Source: Buchnera aphidicola (Shivaphis celti) (GTDB taxonomy: Bacteria; Pseudomonadota; Gammaproteobacteria; Enterobacterales; Enterobacteriaceae). Taken from it: a DNA stretch of 64,000 bases. The DNA is taken from the NCBI RefSeq assembly GCF_039349365.1, contig NZ_CP134977.1, forward strand, positions 129,201 to 193,200. The letters are read 5' to 3'. Shown piece by piece: positions 38,011 through 48,900 of this stretch; within the stretch, counting starts at the first letter, position 1, and each line of letters begins with the position of its first letter. A program made the translations under genes and the position numbers. Below the pieces are notes generated by a model, which was not told the DNA's origin, made no database searches, and saw nothing but the letters and a program-made list of their open reading frames with translations.

Positions 38011-38835
38011 TTATGAGATATTTCTTAATAATTGATTAATTCCTACTTTTTTTAAAGTTTTCTGATCTACTTTTTTTACAATAACAGCACAATATAAATT
38101 ATATTTTTTATTGTGTGAAGGCAATGTTCCAGAAACTACGACAGATCCTGCTGGTACTTTTCCGTAAGTAATTTCTCCAGTTTCTCTATTATAAATTTTT
38201 GTACTTTTTCCAATATATACTCCCATAGAAATTACGGATCCTTTTTCTACAATTACTCCTTCGACAATTTCAGAACGTGCTCCAATAAAACAATTATCTT
38301 CGATAATTGTAGGATTATCTTGTATTGGTTCTAATACTCCTCCAATTCCTACTCCTCCTGAAAGATGTACATTTTTTCCGATATGAGCGCATGATCCAAC
38401 TGTAGACCATGTGTCTATCATGGTTCCTTCATCTACGAACGCTCCAATATTAATGTAAGAAGGCATTAATATAGTATTTTTACCGATAAAAGCTCCTTTT
38501 CGTATAGTTGCTGGTGGTACAATACGAATATTATTTTTTTTTAGTTCTTCTTTTTTGTTATACTGATATTTAAGATCTACTTTATCGTAAAAAATATTTT
38601 TTTCTCCAGAAAAAACTTTATTTTTTTGAATACAAAAATACAATAAAATAGCTTTTTTTAACCATTGGTGTGTAATCCATTCATTCGATATTTTTTCTGA
38701 TATTTTTAATATACCCCTTTCAATGAATTCAATTGTATTGATAATTGCATTATATGTTTCAGGCTCAACAGTTTGATAATTTATTTTATTTTTTATTTCA
38801 AATGCTTTATTAATAATATTTTTTATATTTTGCAT
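38011..38835 (-). CDS. dapD: 2,3,4,5-tetrahydropyridine-2,6-dicarboxylate N-succinyltransferase DapD
   Basis: The succinylase step of lysine/diaminopimelate synthesis. Length 274, as in E. coli. The middle and C-terminal part form the left-handed parallel beta-helix of hexapeptide repeats, visible from about residue 105 ([31 protein letters not shown]) through VGIGGVLEP and the [16 protein letters not shown] block. N-terminal helical domain is Lys/Ile-rich. Because the mur genes are missing from the nearby dcw site, its product may now serve lysine provisioning rather than murein (inference). glnD, next to dapD in E. coli, is absent. Confidence 0.97.
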   Translation of the reverse strand: MQNIKNIINKAFEIKNKINYQTVEPETYNAIINTIEFIERGILKISEKISNEWITHQWLKKAILLYFCIQKNKVFSGEKNIFYDKVDLKYQYNKKEELKKNNIRIVPPATIRKGAFIGKNTILMPSYINIGAFVDEGTMIDTWSTVGSCAHIGKNVHLSGGVGIGGVLEPIQDNPTIIEDNCFIGARSEIVEGVIVEKGSVISMGVYIGKSTKIYNRETGEITYGKVPAGSVVVSGTLPSHNKKYNLYCAVIVKKVDQKTLKKVGINQLLRNIS

Positions 38836-38871
38836 GTTTTTGCTCTGTTTAAAATATATTTAAAATGAAAT

Positions 38872-39666
38872 TTACATATTAACATATATTTTTTGTATTT
38901 TTTCATTTTTTCTTTTAGTTAATATTTCACATCCATTGTGAGTTACTAGAATAGTATGTTCATATTGTGCGGATAAATTATTGTCTTTTGTTCGAATAGT
39001 CCAGTTATCATGCATGCAAAATACTTTATTTGTTCCAGCATTGATGATAGGTTCAATCGTGAAAATCATTCCAGGTTTTAATACAATAGAGGTATCGAAG
39101 TTATTATAATGTAAGATATGTGGTTGTTCATGAAAATTTTTTCCAATTCCATGTCCACAGTATTCTTTTACAATTGAAAATGGGGTATTTTTTATATAAT
39201 TTTGTATTGTTTTTCCAATTATATTTAATGGTAATCCTGGTTTAATTTTTGGAAATGTGATATATAAACTTTGTTTTGCCACTTGACATAATTGAAGTGC
39301 ATGATCTTGACAATTTCCTACAATAAACATTTTAGATGTATCAGCATAGTATTTTTTTTTTATAATTGTAACATCAATATTAACGATATCTCCATTTTTT
39401 AATTTTGTATATTCATTAGGAATACCGTGGCAGACAGTTTCATTAATAGAAATACATATTGATTTTGGAAATCCATAATATCCTAAACAAGCTGGTATTG
39501 CTTTTTCTTTTTTTGTAATGTATTTATGACATATATTATCTAATTCTGCAGTGGTGATACCAGAAACAACATGTTTTTTTATCATATGTAATACGTTACT
39601 TGCGATATTACCAGCAATTCTTATTTTTTTTATTTCTTCGTGATTTTTTATAGGAATATTTATCAT
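38872..39666 (-). CDS. map: Methionine aminopeptidase type I
   Basis: Removes the initiator methionine from new proteins. The five metal ligands are visible: Asp in VNIDVTII, Asp in YYADTSKMF, His in GHGIGKNFHEQPHIL, Glu in FTIEPIINAG and Glu in AQYEHTILVT. Substrate-binding histidines lie in ETVCHGIPNE and NFHEQP. The 264 residues match the E. coli length. It is divergent from rpsB, the same arrangement as in E. coli. Confidence 0.98.
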   Translation of the reverse strand: MINIPIKNHEEIKKIRIAGNIASNVLHMIKKHVVSGITTAELDNICHKYITKKEKAIPACLGYYGFPKSICISINETVCHGIPNEYTKLKNGDIVNIDVTIIKKKYYADTSKMFIVGNCQDHALQLCQVAKQSLYITFPKIKPGLPLNIIGKTIQNYIKNTPFSIVKEYCGHGIGKNFHEQPHILHYNNFDTSIVLKPGMIFTIEPIINAGTNKVFCMHDNWTIRTKDNNLSAQYEHTILVTHNGCEILTKRKNEKIQKIYVNM

Positions 39667-39890
39667 TTTATTTCATATATTATGATTTAATAATAATTTA
39701 TAATTATATTTTTTTTAAAAAATATTTATCTATATTTTTATTCAATATGACGATGTTTGTATTATAAATTATTAAAATTGAATTTTATTATTGTATTATT
39801 GATAATAATATATTGTTTATATAGAATATAGTTAATTAATTTATATTTTTTAGGAAATATTTTTATAATTTCAATATTAAAGAGGTAGTT

Positions 39891-40577
39891 ATGAATTTTT
39901 TTTCTATGCATGATATGATAAAAGCAGGTGTACATTTTGGGCATCAAACTCGTTTTTGGAATCCTAAAATGAAATCTTTTATTTTTGGTACACGTAATAA
40001 GATACATATTATTGATTTAGGAAAAACAATACCGATGTTTTATAATGCTTTATTAGAATTAAAAAAAGTTTATAAAAAAAAAGGGAAAATATTATTTATT
40101 GGAACAAAACGAGCTGCTAGTTCTTTAATTAAAGAATCTGCTATACAATGTAATCAATTTTATGTTAATAAAAGATGGTTAGGAGGGATGTTAACAAATT
40201 GGAAAACAGTAAGTCAATCTATAAAAAGACTGAAATTTCTTGAAACACAAATACAAGACGGAACTGTACTAAAACTAACAAAAAAAGAAAGATTAGTACG
40301 ATCTAGAGAATTATTAAAGCTAGAAAATAGTATTGGGGGTATTAAAAATATGGGTGGTTTACCTGATGCGATTTTTGTGATTGATGCAAAGAATGAACAT
40401 ATTGCAATTAAAGAAGCTAATCATTTAGGTATTCCAGTTTTTTCTATTGTAGATACTAATTCTGATCCGGAAGGAATTGATTTTATTATTCCTGGAAATG
40501 ATGATGCTATTCGTTCCATTAAATTATATTTACGTGTTGTCGTCGATTTTCTTATTAATGATGCTAAAATACTTTAA
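39891..40577 (+). CDS. rpsB: 30S ribosomal protein S2
   Basis: Ribosomal protein S2, needed for S1 docking and translation initiation. The N-terminal [22 protein letters not shown] and [14 protein letters not shown] blocks are characteristic, as are [12 protein letters not shown] and [18 protein letters not shown]. Length 228 (E. coli 241), shorter at the C-terminus. AGAGGTAG Shine-Dalgarno lies just upstream of the ATG (39880-39887). It is the first gene of the conserved rpsB-tsf-pyrH-frr run. In E. coli S2 represses its own operon; no clear mRNA target was identified here. Confidence 0.98.
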   Translation: MNFFSMHDMIKAGVHFGHQTRFWNPKMKSFIFGTRNKIHIIDLGKTIPMFYNALLELKKVYKKKGKILFIGTKRAASSLIKESAIQCNQFYVNKRWLGGMLTNWKTVSQSIKRLKFLETQIQDGTVLKLTKKERLVRSRELLKLENSIGGIKNMGGLPDAIFVIDAKNEHIAIKEANHLGIPVFSIVDTNSDPEGIDFIIPGNDDAIRSIKLYLRVVVDFLINDAKIL

Positions 40578-40678
40578 AATTATTTTTAAAATATATATAT
40601 TTATTATAAATGATATAATTTTTACATTCATAGTAATATTTTTACTGTCTTATAGTAGTTATTGTAAGGAAAGAAAAT

Positions 40679-41467
40679 ATGTGTATTAATACAAAAGTTG
40701 TAAAAGAATTGAGATTAAGATCAGGAATTGGTATTATGGAATGCAAGAAAGCATTAGTTGCTGCTAATGGAGATCTTGAAAAAGCAATTATTATTTTAAA
40801 AAAAAATGGTTATATTAAAGCAGAAAATAAATTTAAAAATTTAGCAACTAAGGGAATTATAGCGTTATGTGTTAAAAAAAATATTTCATATATTTTAGAA
40901 TTAAATTGTGAAACTGATTTTGTTGAAAAAAACTTAGATTTTTTACAATTGGGTAAAGAAATACTATTTATTGCACATACTAATCAAATAAATAATTTAT
41001 CGGATTTACAAACTATATCACAAGAAAAAATAGTATCTTGTATTGCACGATTTAATGAGAATATTTTTATTCGAAGATTTGGTATTTTACACGATGTAAA
41101 TATTACATCTTATTTACATAGAAATAAGATTGGAGTGTTATTGCAAGCATATTCTAAAAATAAAATGATTTTAAAAAATATTGCCATGCATATTGCGTCA
41201 CAAAATCCAGATTATTTAGAACGTCATGCTATTCCTTCGGAAATTTTAGAGAAAGAAAAACAAATACAATTGGAAATAATTTTAAATTCTGGAAAACCAA
41301 AAAATATATTAAATAAGATTGTTGAGGGGAAAATAGAAAAATTTGTTAATAGTATTTGTTTATTAGAACAAAGTTTTATTTTTGATGCTACAAAAAAAGT
41401 AAAAGATATAATTCATGAAAATAATGTAAAAGTATTGAAATTTATTAGATTTGCTGTTGGTCAATAA
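40679..41467 (+). CDS. tsf: Elongation factor Ts
   Basis: Guanine-nucleotide exchange factor for EF-Tu. The N-terminal UBA-like module contains VKELRLRSGIGIMECKKAL, the core contains ILELNCETDFVEK (the TDFV motif that contacts EF-Tu), and IAMHIASQNPDYL follows. The product has 262 residues and stops at FIRFAVGQ, about 20 residues short of the E. coli C-terminus (283 aa). GGAAAG upstream acts as Shine-Dalgarno. It follows rpsB after 101 bp. Confidence 0.97.
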   Translation: MCINTKVVKELRLRSGIGIMECKKALVAANGDLEKAIIILKKNGYIKAENKFKNLATKGIIALCVKKNISYILELNCETDFVEKNLDFLQLGKEILFIAHTNQINNLSDLQTISQEKIVSCIARFNENIFIRRFGILHDVNITSYLHRNKIGVLLQAYSKNKMILKNIAMHIASQNPDYLERHAIPSEILEKEKQIQLEIILNSGKPKNILNKIVEGKIEKFVNSICLLEQSFIFDATKKVKDIIHENNVKVLKFIRFAVGQ

Positions 41468-41534
41468 AATTAATCAATAAAGTGAATATATATTATGATA
41501 GTATTACAAATCATGAAAATTATGATATTTAGAT

Positions 41535-42245
41535 ATGAAATTTTTATATAAACGAATTGTTCTTAAAATCAGCGGCGAAGTTATTAACGGCATAAATACA
41601 TCCAATACGGAAAATCATATTTTGTATACAATAGCTAAAGATATAAAATATTTGCTCAGTCATGGTATTGAAATCAGTATTGTAATAGGAGGGGGTAATT
41701 TATTTAGAGGTGCTTCTTTATCGAAATTTGGAATAAATAAAGTTACTGCTGATTATATAGGTATGTTATCTACTGTAATTAATGGATTATTTTTTAAGGA
41801 TGTATTAAATAAATTTAATATTTCTGTTTGTTTAATGTCTTCAATTTTTATGCATACCATGTGTGATTCATACAATTTAGATAAAGCGAAAAATTTATTA
41901 TCTAATTCTGTTGTTGTTATATTTTGTGGAGGAATTGGAAATCCTTTCTTTACTACGGATTCTGCTGCATGTGTACGTGCAATTGAAATTAATGCAGAAA
42001 TTGTTTTAAAAGGAACAAAGGTAAATGGAATATATTCTGATGATCCTTGTAATAGTACAGATGTTATGTTTTATAAGAACTTAAATTATCAAGATGTTTT
42101 AAATCAGGAATTTAAAATTATGGATTTAACGGCATTTTCTTTGGCTAGAGATCATAATATTCCTATTTGTATTTTTAATATTAATAATAAAAAATCTTTA
42201 ATTCGTGTGTTGTTAGGGAAAGATGAGGGAACATTAGTTAGTTAA
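41535..42245 (+). CDS. pyrH: Uridylate kinase PyrH
   Basis: Phosphorylates UMP to UDP; an amino-acid-kinase-fold hexamer. The N-terminal KRIVLKISGEV, the glycine-rich IVIGGGNLFRG, the TADYIGMLSTVING block and FCGGIGNPFFTTDSAA are conserved, as are KGTKVNGIYSDDP and FKIMDLTAFSLARDH near the C-terminus. Length 236 (E. coli 241). No good Shine-Dalgarno is visible upstream of the ATG (ATTATGATATTTAGAT), so the start rests on family alignment. Confidence 0.97.
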   Translation: MKFLYKRIVLKISGEVINGINTSNTENHILYTIAKDIKYLLSHGIEISIVIGGGNLFRGASLSKFGINKVTADYIGMLSTVINGLFFKDVLNKFNISVCLMSSIFMHTMCDSYNLDKAKNLLSNSVVVIFCGGIGNPFFTTDSAACVRAIEINAEIVLKGTKVNGIYSDDPCNSTDVMFYKNLNYQDVLNQEFKIMDLTAFSLARDHNIPICIFNINNKKSLIRVLLGKDEGTLVS

Positions 42246-42327
42246 ATAATATTTTAAAACATATGATTATTTTATTTTTTTTTTTTTAAATTATTTTTTA
42301 TTTATTAGGATATGTAAAGGTTGATTT

Positions 42328-42885
42328 ATGCATACTGATTTTATGAAAGAGTTAAATGATCGTATGAATCAAATTTTTGTTTTATTTAAAAAATATATAA
42401 ATAAAAATTATGCAATTCGTATTTCTCCTGATTTATTAGAAGGAATAAAAATTAATTATTATGGTTCTCAAATTCCTTTAAAACAATTATCTAATATTAC
42501 TGTAGAAAATTCTAATACTTTAAAAATTAATGTATTTGATAATAAGATTCTTCGTGATATTGAAAAAGAAATTTTTCGATCGAAGTTAGAACTTACTCCA
42601 TTAGTGAGTGATAATATTATTAGAATTGTTTTCCCTGCACTAACAGAAGATAGAAGAAAAAAAATTTTTAAGTTAATTTGTGAAGAGTCTGAAACATGTC
42701 GTATCAATATTAGAAATATACGAAGAGATGCTAATCATAAATTAAAAAAATTTTCTCAAGATAAATATATTGGGAATGATACAGAATATGATATGCAACA
42801 TCAAGTACAAAAAATGACTGATAATTATATGAAAAAAATAAATTCTCTTTTATTAAAAACAAAAAAAGAAATTATGAAAATATAA
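42328..42885 (+). CDS. frr: Ribosome recycling factor
   Basis: Splits post-termination ribosomes with EF-G. The length, 185 residues, is identical to E. coli. The three-helix-bundle domain carries the conserved FPALTEDRRKKIFKL and VRIN-like CRINIRNIRRDANHKLKK segments, with the beta-rich hinge domain at about residues 30-105. AAAGG at 42316-42320 serves as ribosome binding site. It is the last gene of the rpsB-tsf-pyrH-frr run. In E. coli dxr follows; here bamA is next. Confidence 0.96.
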   Translation: MHTDFMKELNDRMNQIFVLFKKYINKNYAIRISPDLLEGIKINYYGSQIPLKQLSNITVENSNTLKINVFDNKILRDIEKEIFRSKLELTPLVSDNIIRIVFPALTEDRRKKIFKLICEESETCRINIRNIRRDANHKLKKFSQDKYIGNDTEYDMQHQVQKMTDNYMKKINSLLLKTKKEIMKI

Positions 42886-42944
42886 TTAACATATTTTTAT
42901 GAAATATATCCATTGAATATTTTTTATAAATTTATTTTTTATCA

Positions 42945-42968
42945 ATATATATATATATATATATATAT
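42945..42968. repeat. (AT)12 microsatellite upstream of bamA
   Basis: Twenty-four bases of uninterrupted AT dinucleotide between frr and bamA, about 50 bases upstream of the bamA start. It is the longest dinucleotide run in the window and is likely to vary in length between genomes. Confidence 0.9.
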
Positions 42969-43016
42969 GTTAAAATTTTATTTTATATAGTTTTTTTATT
43001 TTAATTTCAATATATT

Positions 43017-45440
43017 GTGAAAATATTTATGATACAATTTATATTGTTGATTTTTTTTTCATTATGTAACATAAACACTTGTACTTCTTATATTCATATT
43101 AATTCAGATTTAGGTAAACAATGTTTTTTAAAGAATATCTCTACAATAGAAACTCTCAGCAAGATTCACTGTAAGCAAGTTGTATCCAAAAAAAAAGACA
43201 TTCGATTTGATTTATTTAAATTCATATATAGTAGTAGTTTTTATCATCATGTCATTAATAAATATAATTATGAACCTTTAAGTATAGTACATAAAGATTC
43301 TATCATTGAGCGTTTTTTTTTTATTGGAAATAAAAAAATTAGTAAAAAATTATTACTGAAAGTTTGTAAACGATTGGGTATAAAAAAAAATAGTGTTTTA
43401 AATATACAACAAGTAAAATCTATAAAATATAAATTACAAGAATTGTATAATAATCTAGGAATTTTAAATGCAAAAATTAATATTCACTATCAAAAAATAA
43501 AAAGTGGAAATTTTATTGTTAAATTTTTTATTTCAGAAGGACCTGATCAAATATTAAATGATATTCAAATTATAGGAAATAAATATTTTTCTAGTAATAA
43601 GATTATTAGTTTATTTCAATCATACCCAAATTTTTTTCAAAGAATGGTATTTAATAATAAAAAATATCAATGGAAGTTATTTAAAAATGATTTAGAAAAA
43701 TTACAATCATTTTATTTGCAACAAGGTTATATTAATTTTTGTATAAAAAAAATTAATTTTAATTGTGTTCAAAATAATAAAAATATTCTTGTAACAATTG
43801 TTTTATCTGAAGGTAAACAGTATAAGTTGTCTTCTTATGTTATTCATGGAAATTTATTGAATTATCAATATTTGTTTCAACAGGATTGGTTAAAAAGCAA
43901 ATTGAATAAACAGTATAATTCCGATGAAATTGGAAAATTACAACAAGAACTGAAAATAAAATTTTTAAATCTTGGATTTTTACAATGTAATATTGATACT
44001 AAAATCATGTTATACAACTTTGATAATACAGTTATTGTTCATTTTTATATCGATTTGGGTCCACGATGTTTTATCAAAAACATTATAATAACAGAAAATA
44101 AATATAAAAAAAATGATTATTCCTTATTATATTGTATTAAAAATATGGTTATTGGCTCGTTTTCTAATTTTCATTCAATACAATCGAGTATATTTCATGT
44201 AAAAGATATTGATTACTTTAAACATTTTATTTCAAAATTTAGTTGCTTTGATAATCGTGAAAATAAATCACATATGATATCTCAAGTAAAGGAAAAAAAC
44301 AATAATAATTTTGATGTTAGTTTAGGATATAATCTTTCTTATGGACCGAATATAAATATTAATTTTAATCATAAAAATTGGCTCGGTTTAGGAGAAAACA
44401 CTAATATTAATTTTATACACGGTAAATCAAATGATAATATAGATTTTTCTTTTAAATATCCTCATTATCGCAAGAATATTATTTTTATTAATAAAATATT
44501 TTACCATTATTCACATCATACAGGTTTTAACGATAACATATTAAAAATAATTAAGAAATATGGATCTAATAATGATATAGAGTTTATGTTTTCTCCAAAT
44601 TATTCTATTCATTTTGGTGTGAATTATTTTAAAAGTCACACGTATGATATAATTTTTTTAAAAAAATATTTATTTAGTAATAAAGTATTAAAAAAAAATA
44701 GCAATACTTTAGATAAAAATAATTCTTATCATTCAAATATTTCCGTAATGTATGATTGGTCATACAATAGTATTTCTCGTAAAAATTTTCCTACATCTGG
44801 ACATCAATTATCTTGTCATGGAAAATTTTTTTTTAATAGCAATAATGATTTTTATCATAAATTAACATTTATTGTAGAGAAATATTTTTCGAATTTAAAA
44901 AATAAGAAATATATATTTCATTCCTGTTCTACTATTGGTTTTGGAAGATCGTTGAATAAAAATCATTATCCGAAATATGAAAACTTTGGATTACAAGATG
45001 ATAATAATATTCGTGGTTTAAGTAATAATAGTATTCATACAAAATTTTTATATCAGTGTAATAAAAATAATCATGATGATAAAGAATTTAATTTTTATAT
45101 TAAACAATCTAATGAATCAATTGGAGGAAATAATTTTTTTATTAATAAATTTGATATTATATTTCCAATTCATTCTATTTTAGGATATAATTGTAATAAT
45201 TATGTGCAAGCATCTTATTTTTTAGATTTTGGTAGTTTATGGGATAATTATACTCACAATACAGTTAAAAATAAATATCATTACGTTAATAGTATATTCG
45301 ATATTCATGCGTCTACAGGATTTGAATTAGTTCTGATTTCTCCTTTTGGACCAGTTCATGTTATTTATGTATATCCTTTTTTCTGCCCTCATACAAATTT
45401 TGTTAATCCATTACAAATACATATGAGTTATACATGGTAG
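43017..45440 (+). CDS. bamA: Outer membrane protein assembly factor BamA
   Basis: Core of the BAM complex that folds beta-barrels into the outer membrane. 807 residues, close to E. coli 810. A signal peptide is predicted at residues 1-24 (hydrophobic FMIQFILLIFFSLCNINTC). POTRA domains follow to about residue 420 (RFFFIGNKKISKKLLL, ILNDIQIIGNKYFSS and similar). The C-terminal barrel includes GYNLSYGPNININFNHKNWLG and, late in the barrel, the RGL sequence of IRGLSNN (lid-loop RGF equivalent). It ends PLQIHMSYTW with a terminal aromatic as expected. Start GTG 43017; ATG 43029 is an alternative four codons on. Confidence 0.93.
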   Translation: MKIFMIQFILLIFFSLCNINTCTSYIHINSDLGKQCFLKNISTIETLSKIHCKQVVSKKKDIRFDLFKFIYSSSFYHHVINKYNYEPLSIVHKDSIIERFFFIGNKKISKKLLLKVCKRLGIKKNSVLNIQQVKSIKYKLQELYNNLGILNAKINIHYQKIKSGNFIVKFFISEGPDQILNDIQIIGNKYFSSNKIISLFQSYPNFFQRMVFNNKKYQWKLFKNDLEKLQSFYLQQGYINFCIKKINFNCVQNNKNILVTIVLSEGKQYKLSSYVIHGNLLNYQYLFQQDWLKSKLNKQYNSDEIGKLQQELKIKFLNLGFLQCNIDTKIMLYNFDNTVIVHFYIDLGPRCFIKNIIITENKYKKNDYSLLYCIKNMVIGSFSNFHSIQSSIFHVKDIDYFKHFISKFSCFDNRENKSHMISQVKEKNNNNFDVSLGYNLSYGPNININFNHKNWLGLGENTNINFIHGKSNDNIDFSFKYPHYRKNIIFINKIFYHYSHHTGFNDNILKIIKKYGSNNDIEFMFSPNYSIHFGVNYFKSHTYDIIFLKKYLFSNKVLKKNSNTLDKNNSYHSNISVMYDWSYNSISRKNFPTSGHQLSCHGKFFFNSNNDFYHKLTFIVEKYFSNLKNKKYIFHSCSTIGFGRSLNKNHYPKYENFGLQDDNNIRGLSNNSIHTKFLYQCNKNNHDDKEFNFYIKQSNESIGGNNFFINKFDIIFPIHSILGYNCNNYVQASYFLDFGSLWDNYTHNTVKNKYHYVNSIFDIHASTGFELVLISPFGPVHVIYVYPFFCPHTNFVNPLQIHMSYTW

Positions 45441-45453
45441 TGGTGTAAAATTT

Positions 45454-45885
45454 ATGAAAAATATATTAAAATTTATACCGCATAGGTATCCTTTTTTACT
45501 TATTGATCGTATTATTGAATATAATAAAGATAAATTCATTAAAACAATAAAAAATATTACTGCTAACGATCCATGGTTGCAGGGTCATTTCCCTGGAAAT
45601 TTTATTTTTCCTGCAGTATTATTGGTAGAATCAATGGCACAAACAGCAATTATATTGTCTTATATAAATAATTATCATAATCCAAAAAATGGTTTTTATA
45701 GTTTAACAAAAATTCAACATGTAAGATTTAAGAAAATGGTTGTTCCGGGAGATCAATTAATTATATATGTAGAAATTTTAAGAAAATTTAATTATTCTAT
45801 TTTTTTTTCAGGAAAAGTTTTTTTAAAAAACATCTTGGTTTGTTCTGCTAAATTTTTATGTACTTATATTAAAAGTATTAATTAA
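45454..45885 (+). CDS. fabZ: 3-hydroxyacyl-ACP dehydratase FabZ
   Basis: Dehydrates beta-hydroxyacyl-ACP in fatty-acid elongation. The product has 143 residues in a hot-dog fold. The active-site His45 lies in WLQGHFPGNFIFP and Glu59 in AVLLVESMAQTA. PHRYPFLLIDRI marks the N-terminus. The start lies 13 bp after bamA. In E. coli skp and lpxD lie between bamA and fabZ, and lpxA, lpxB and rnhB lie between fabZ and dnaE; all are absent here. Confidence 0.96.
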   Translation: MKNILKFIPHRYPFLLIDRIIEYNKDKFIKTIKNITANDPWLQGHFPGNFIFPAVLLVESMAQTAIILSYINNYHNPKNGFYSLTKIQHVRFKKMVVPGDQLIIYVEILRKFNYSIFFSGKVFLKNILVCSAKFLCTYIKSIN

Positions 45886-45963
45886 ATATATTTGATGTGC
45901 AATGAAAATATTTTATTTTTATATTTATTCTTCTTTTTCTTTCTTTTTTTTTAATATTTAAAT

Positions 45964-48900
45964 ATGATGAAACCAAAATTTGTTCATTTATCTGTTTGTA
46001 GCGATTATTCTATTACAAGAGGATTAAATACACCGAAAGATTTAGTAAAACATGCTTATACTTTAGGAATGCCAGCCTTGGGTATATTAGATGATAGTAA
46101 TTTTTATGGTGTAGTAAAATTTTATAAAAACGCGATGAAATATGGAATCAAGCCAATTTTCGGTGTACGCATGAGAATCAAATTTAATTTTATTCCTAAT
46201 GAATTTAGTATAATTAAAATTTTAGCTATAAATGATATTGGTTATCGAAATTTGATGGTTTTAATTTCAAAATCACGTACAGAATTTCAAATAATTAATA
46301 ATTCTAATAAAAAATATTTTTTTATATTACAAGATTGGTTAGTTAATTATAGAGAAGGTTTAATAATTCTTTCTGGTGGTGTAGATGGAGATTTTGGAAA
46401 ATATGCAATTAATAAGAATTATTCACTTGTTTATAAATTGTTTGATTTTTATAATAAATATTTTTTAAATTTTTATTATATAGAAATAAACAGAACAAAT
46501 CGTATATATGAAAAAGAATATATACTATATGCAATTGAAATTGCTTCTTTATACCATGTTCCTATTGTTGCAACTAATGATGTTTGTTTTATACATAAGA
46601 TTGATTTTGATACTCATAGAATTAAATTAGCTATTGATCAAAGAGTGATGTTAAGTCAAAATTGTTTTGATAATTTATATAGTACTGAGCAATTTATGAA
46701 AACTGAAACTCAGATGTGTGATTTATTTTCAGATATACCATCTTCTTTAAAAAATAGTGTAGAAATTGCTAAACGTTGTAATGTTAGTATACCTACGGGA
46801 AATTATTTTTTACCATCTTTTCCAACTAATTCAATAAATGCAAAAGAGTTTTTAATACAAAAAAGCATATTTGGATTAAAAAGTCGATTGAATATTTTAT
46901 TTCCTAATATTAATGATTCAACAAGTGTTATTAAAAAATATTATGAAAGATTGTTTATGGAATTAAAAATTATAAATAAAATGAATTTTCCTAGTTATTT
47001 TTTAATTGTTATGGAATTTGTACAATGGGCAAAAAAAAATAATATTCCTGTTGGTCCTGGAAGAGGTTCAGGAGCAGGATCATTAGTTGCGTATGCGTTA
47101 AATATTACTGAAATAGATCCATTAAAATTTGACCTTATTTTTGAAAGATTTTTAAATCCTGAAAGATTATCCATGCCGGATTTTGATATAGATTTTTGTA
47201 TGGAAAAAAGAGATATTGTTATTGAACATGTAAAAAATTTTTATGGATCTGATCGAGTTGCTCAAATTATTACTTTTGGAACTATGTCTGCACGCTCTGT
47301 TATTAGAGATGTTGGAAGAGTTTTAGGATATCCTTATGGATTTGTAAATAAAATCGCTCAATTAATACCAATGGATATTGGAATTACTTTAAAACAGGCA
47401 TTGTCTAAACAATGTGAATTATTAGAATTATTTCAAAAAAATGTTGAAGTAAATAAATTAATTAATATATCAAAAAAATTGGAAGGTGTGACTCGCAATA
47501 CTGGGAAACATGCTGGAGGAATCGTTATTTCTCCTCAATCATTGGTACAATTTACACCATTACAAAATGATGAGAATATGTTTATCACTCAATTAGACAA
47601 AGATGATATTAATTATATTGGTTTGTTAAAGTTTGATTTTTTAGGATTAAGAACATTAACAATTATTAATTCTGCTGTATGCATGATAAATTCATGGTTA
47701 AAAAAAAATAATCAGGATAATATCAATATTAATCATATAAAATTAAATGACGAAAAAAGTTTTGATTTATTACGTACTGGGAATACTATTGCAGTATTTC
47801 AATTAGAGTCATATGGTATTCGTAATTTAATTTTGAAACTGAAACCAGATTGTTTTGAAGATATTATCTCATTAATTGCACTTTTTAGACCTGGTCCTTT
47901 ACAATCTGGAATGGTAGATAATTTTATTAATCGTAAACATGGTAAAGAAAATATTTATTATCCTGATAAAAAATGGCAACATATTTCTTTAAAACCAATT
48001 TTGGAATCAACATATGGAATAATATTATATCAAGAACAAGTTATGCAAATTGCACAAGTGTTTGCTGGTTATACATTATCTAAAGCAGATATTTTACAGA
48101 GAGCCATGTCTAAAAAAAAACATCAAGTTATGGCAGATCAACGAATACATTTTCAATATTCTGCAAAAAAAAATGGTATGTCTAATCAACTTTCAAGCAA
48201 AATATTTGATTTATTAGAAAAATTTTCTGGATATGGATTTAATAAATCACATTCTTCTGCTTATGCTCTAATTTCATATCAAACATTATGGTTAAAATCT
48301 AATTATCCATCTGAATTTATGGCTGCTGTTATGAGTGCTGATCTTGATAATTTAAATAAAATTAAAATCTCGATTTATGAATGTTTAAAAATGAATATTA
48401 AAATTCTTCCTCCTGATATTAATCAAAGTAAGTATTTTTTTATCGTAAATCAAGATCGTTGTATTGTTTATGGATTAGGAGCAATAAAAGGGTTAGGAAA
48501 AGCTGTAATTCAAAATATTCTTTCTGTTCGAAAAAGAATTGGTAAATTTAATAGTTTTTTTGAGTTTTGTGTTACAGTACAAGAGAAATTTATTAATAAA
48601 AGAATTTTAGAAAAATTAATTTTTTCTGGATCGTTTGATTGTTTTAAAATTAAAAGATTTTTATTGATTTCATTAATACCGTTTGCAATACAATTATCTG
48701 ATCAGTATCGTTCAGGACATCAAAAAAATCAATTACAATTGTTTCAATCAATGCATGCAGACGATCGTATTTTTCGTAATAAAATACAAGAGAAATTTAT
48801 CACTGCTTGGACAAATAAATTAAAGTTAGATTATGAAAAGGATGTCTTAGGGTTTTATTTGACTGGAGATCCATTAAGTGAATATTTATATGAATTAAAT

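Noticed and set aside
39762-40007. 81-codon minus-strand ORF upstream of and overlapping rpsB
   Set aside because: Its N-terminal part is antisense to the start of rpsB and the rest is AT-rich noise without ribosome binding site.
42945-42968. (AT)12 run considered as an origin, CRISPR or regulatory repeat
   Set aside because: A simple dinucleotide run without spacers, DnaA boxes or conserved arms; most likely mutational drift.
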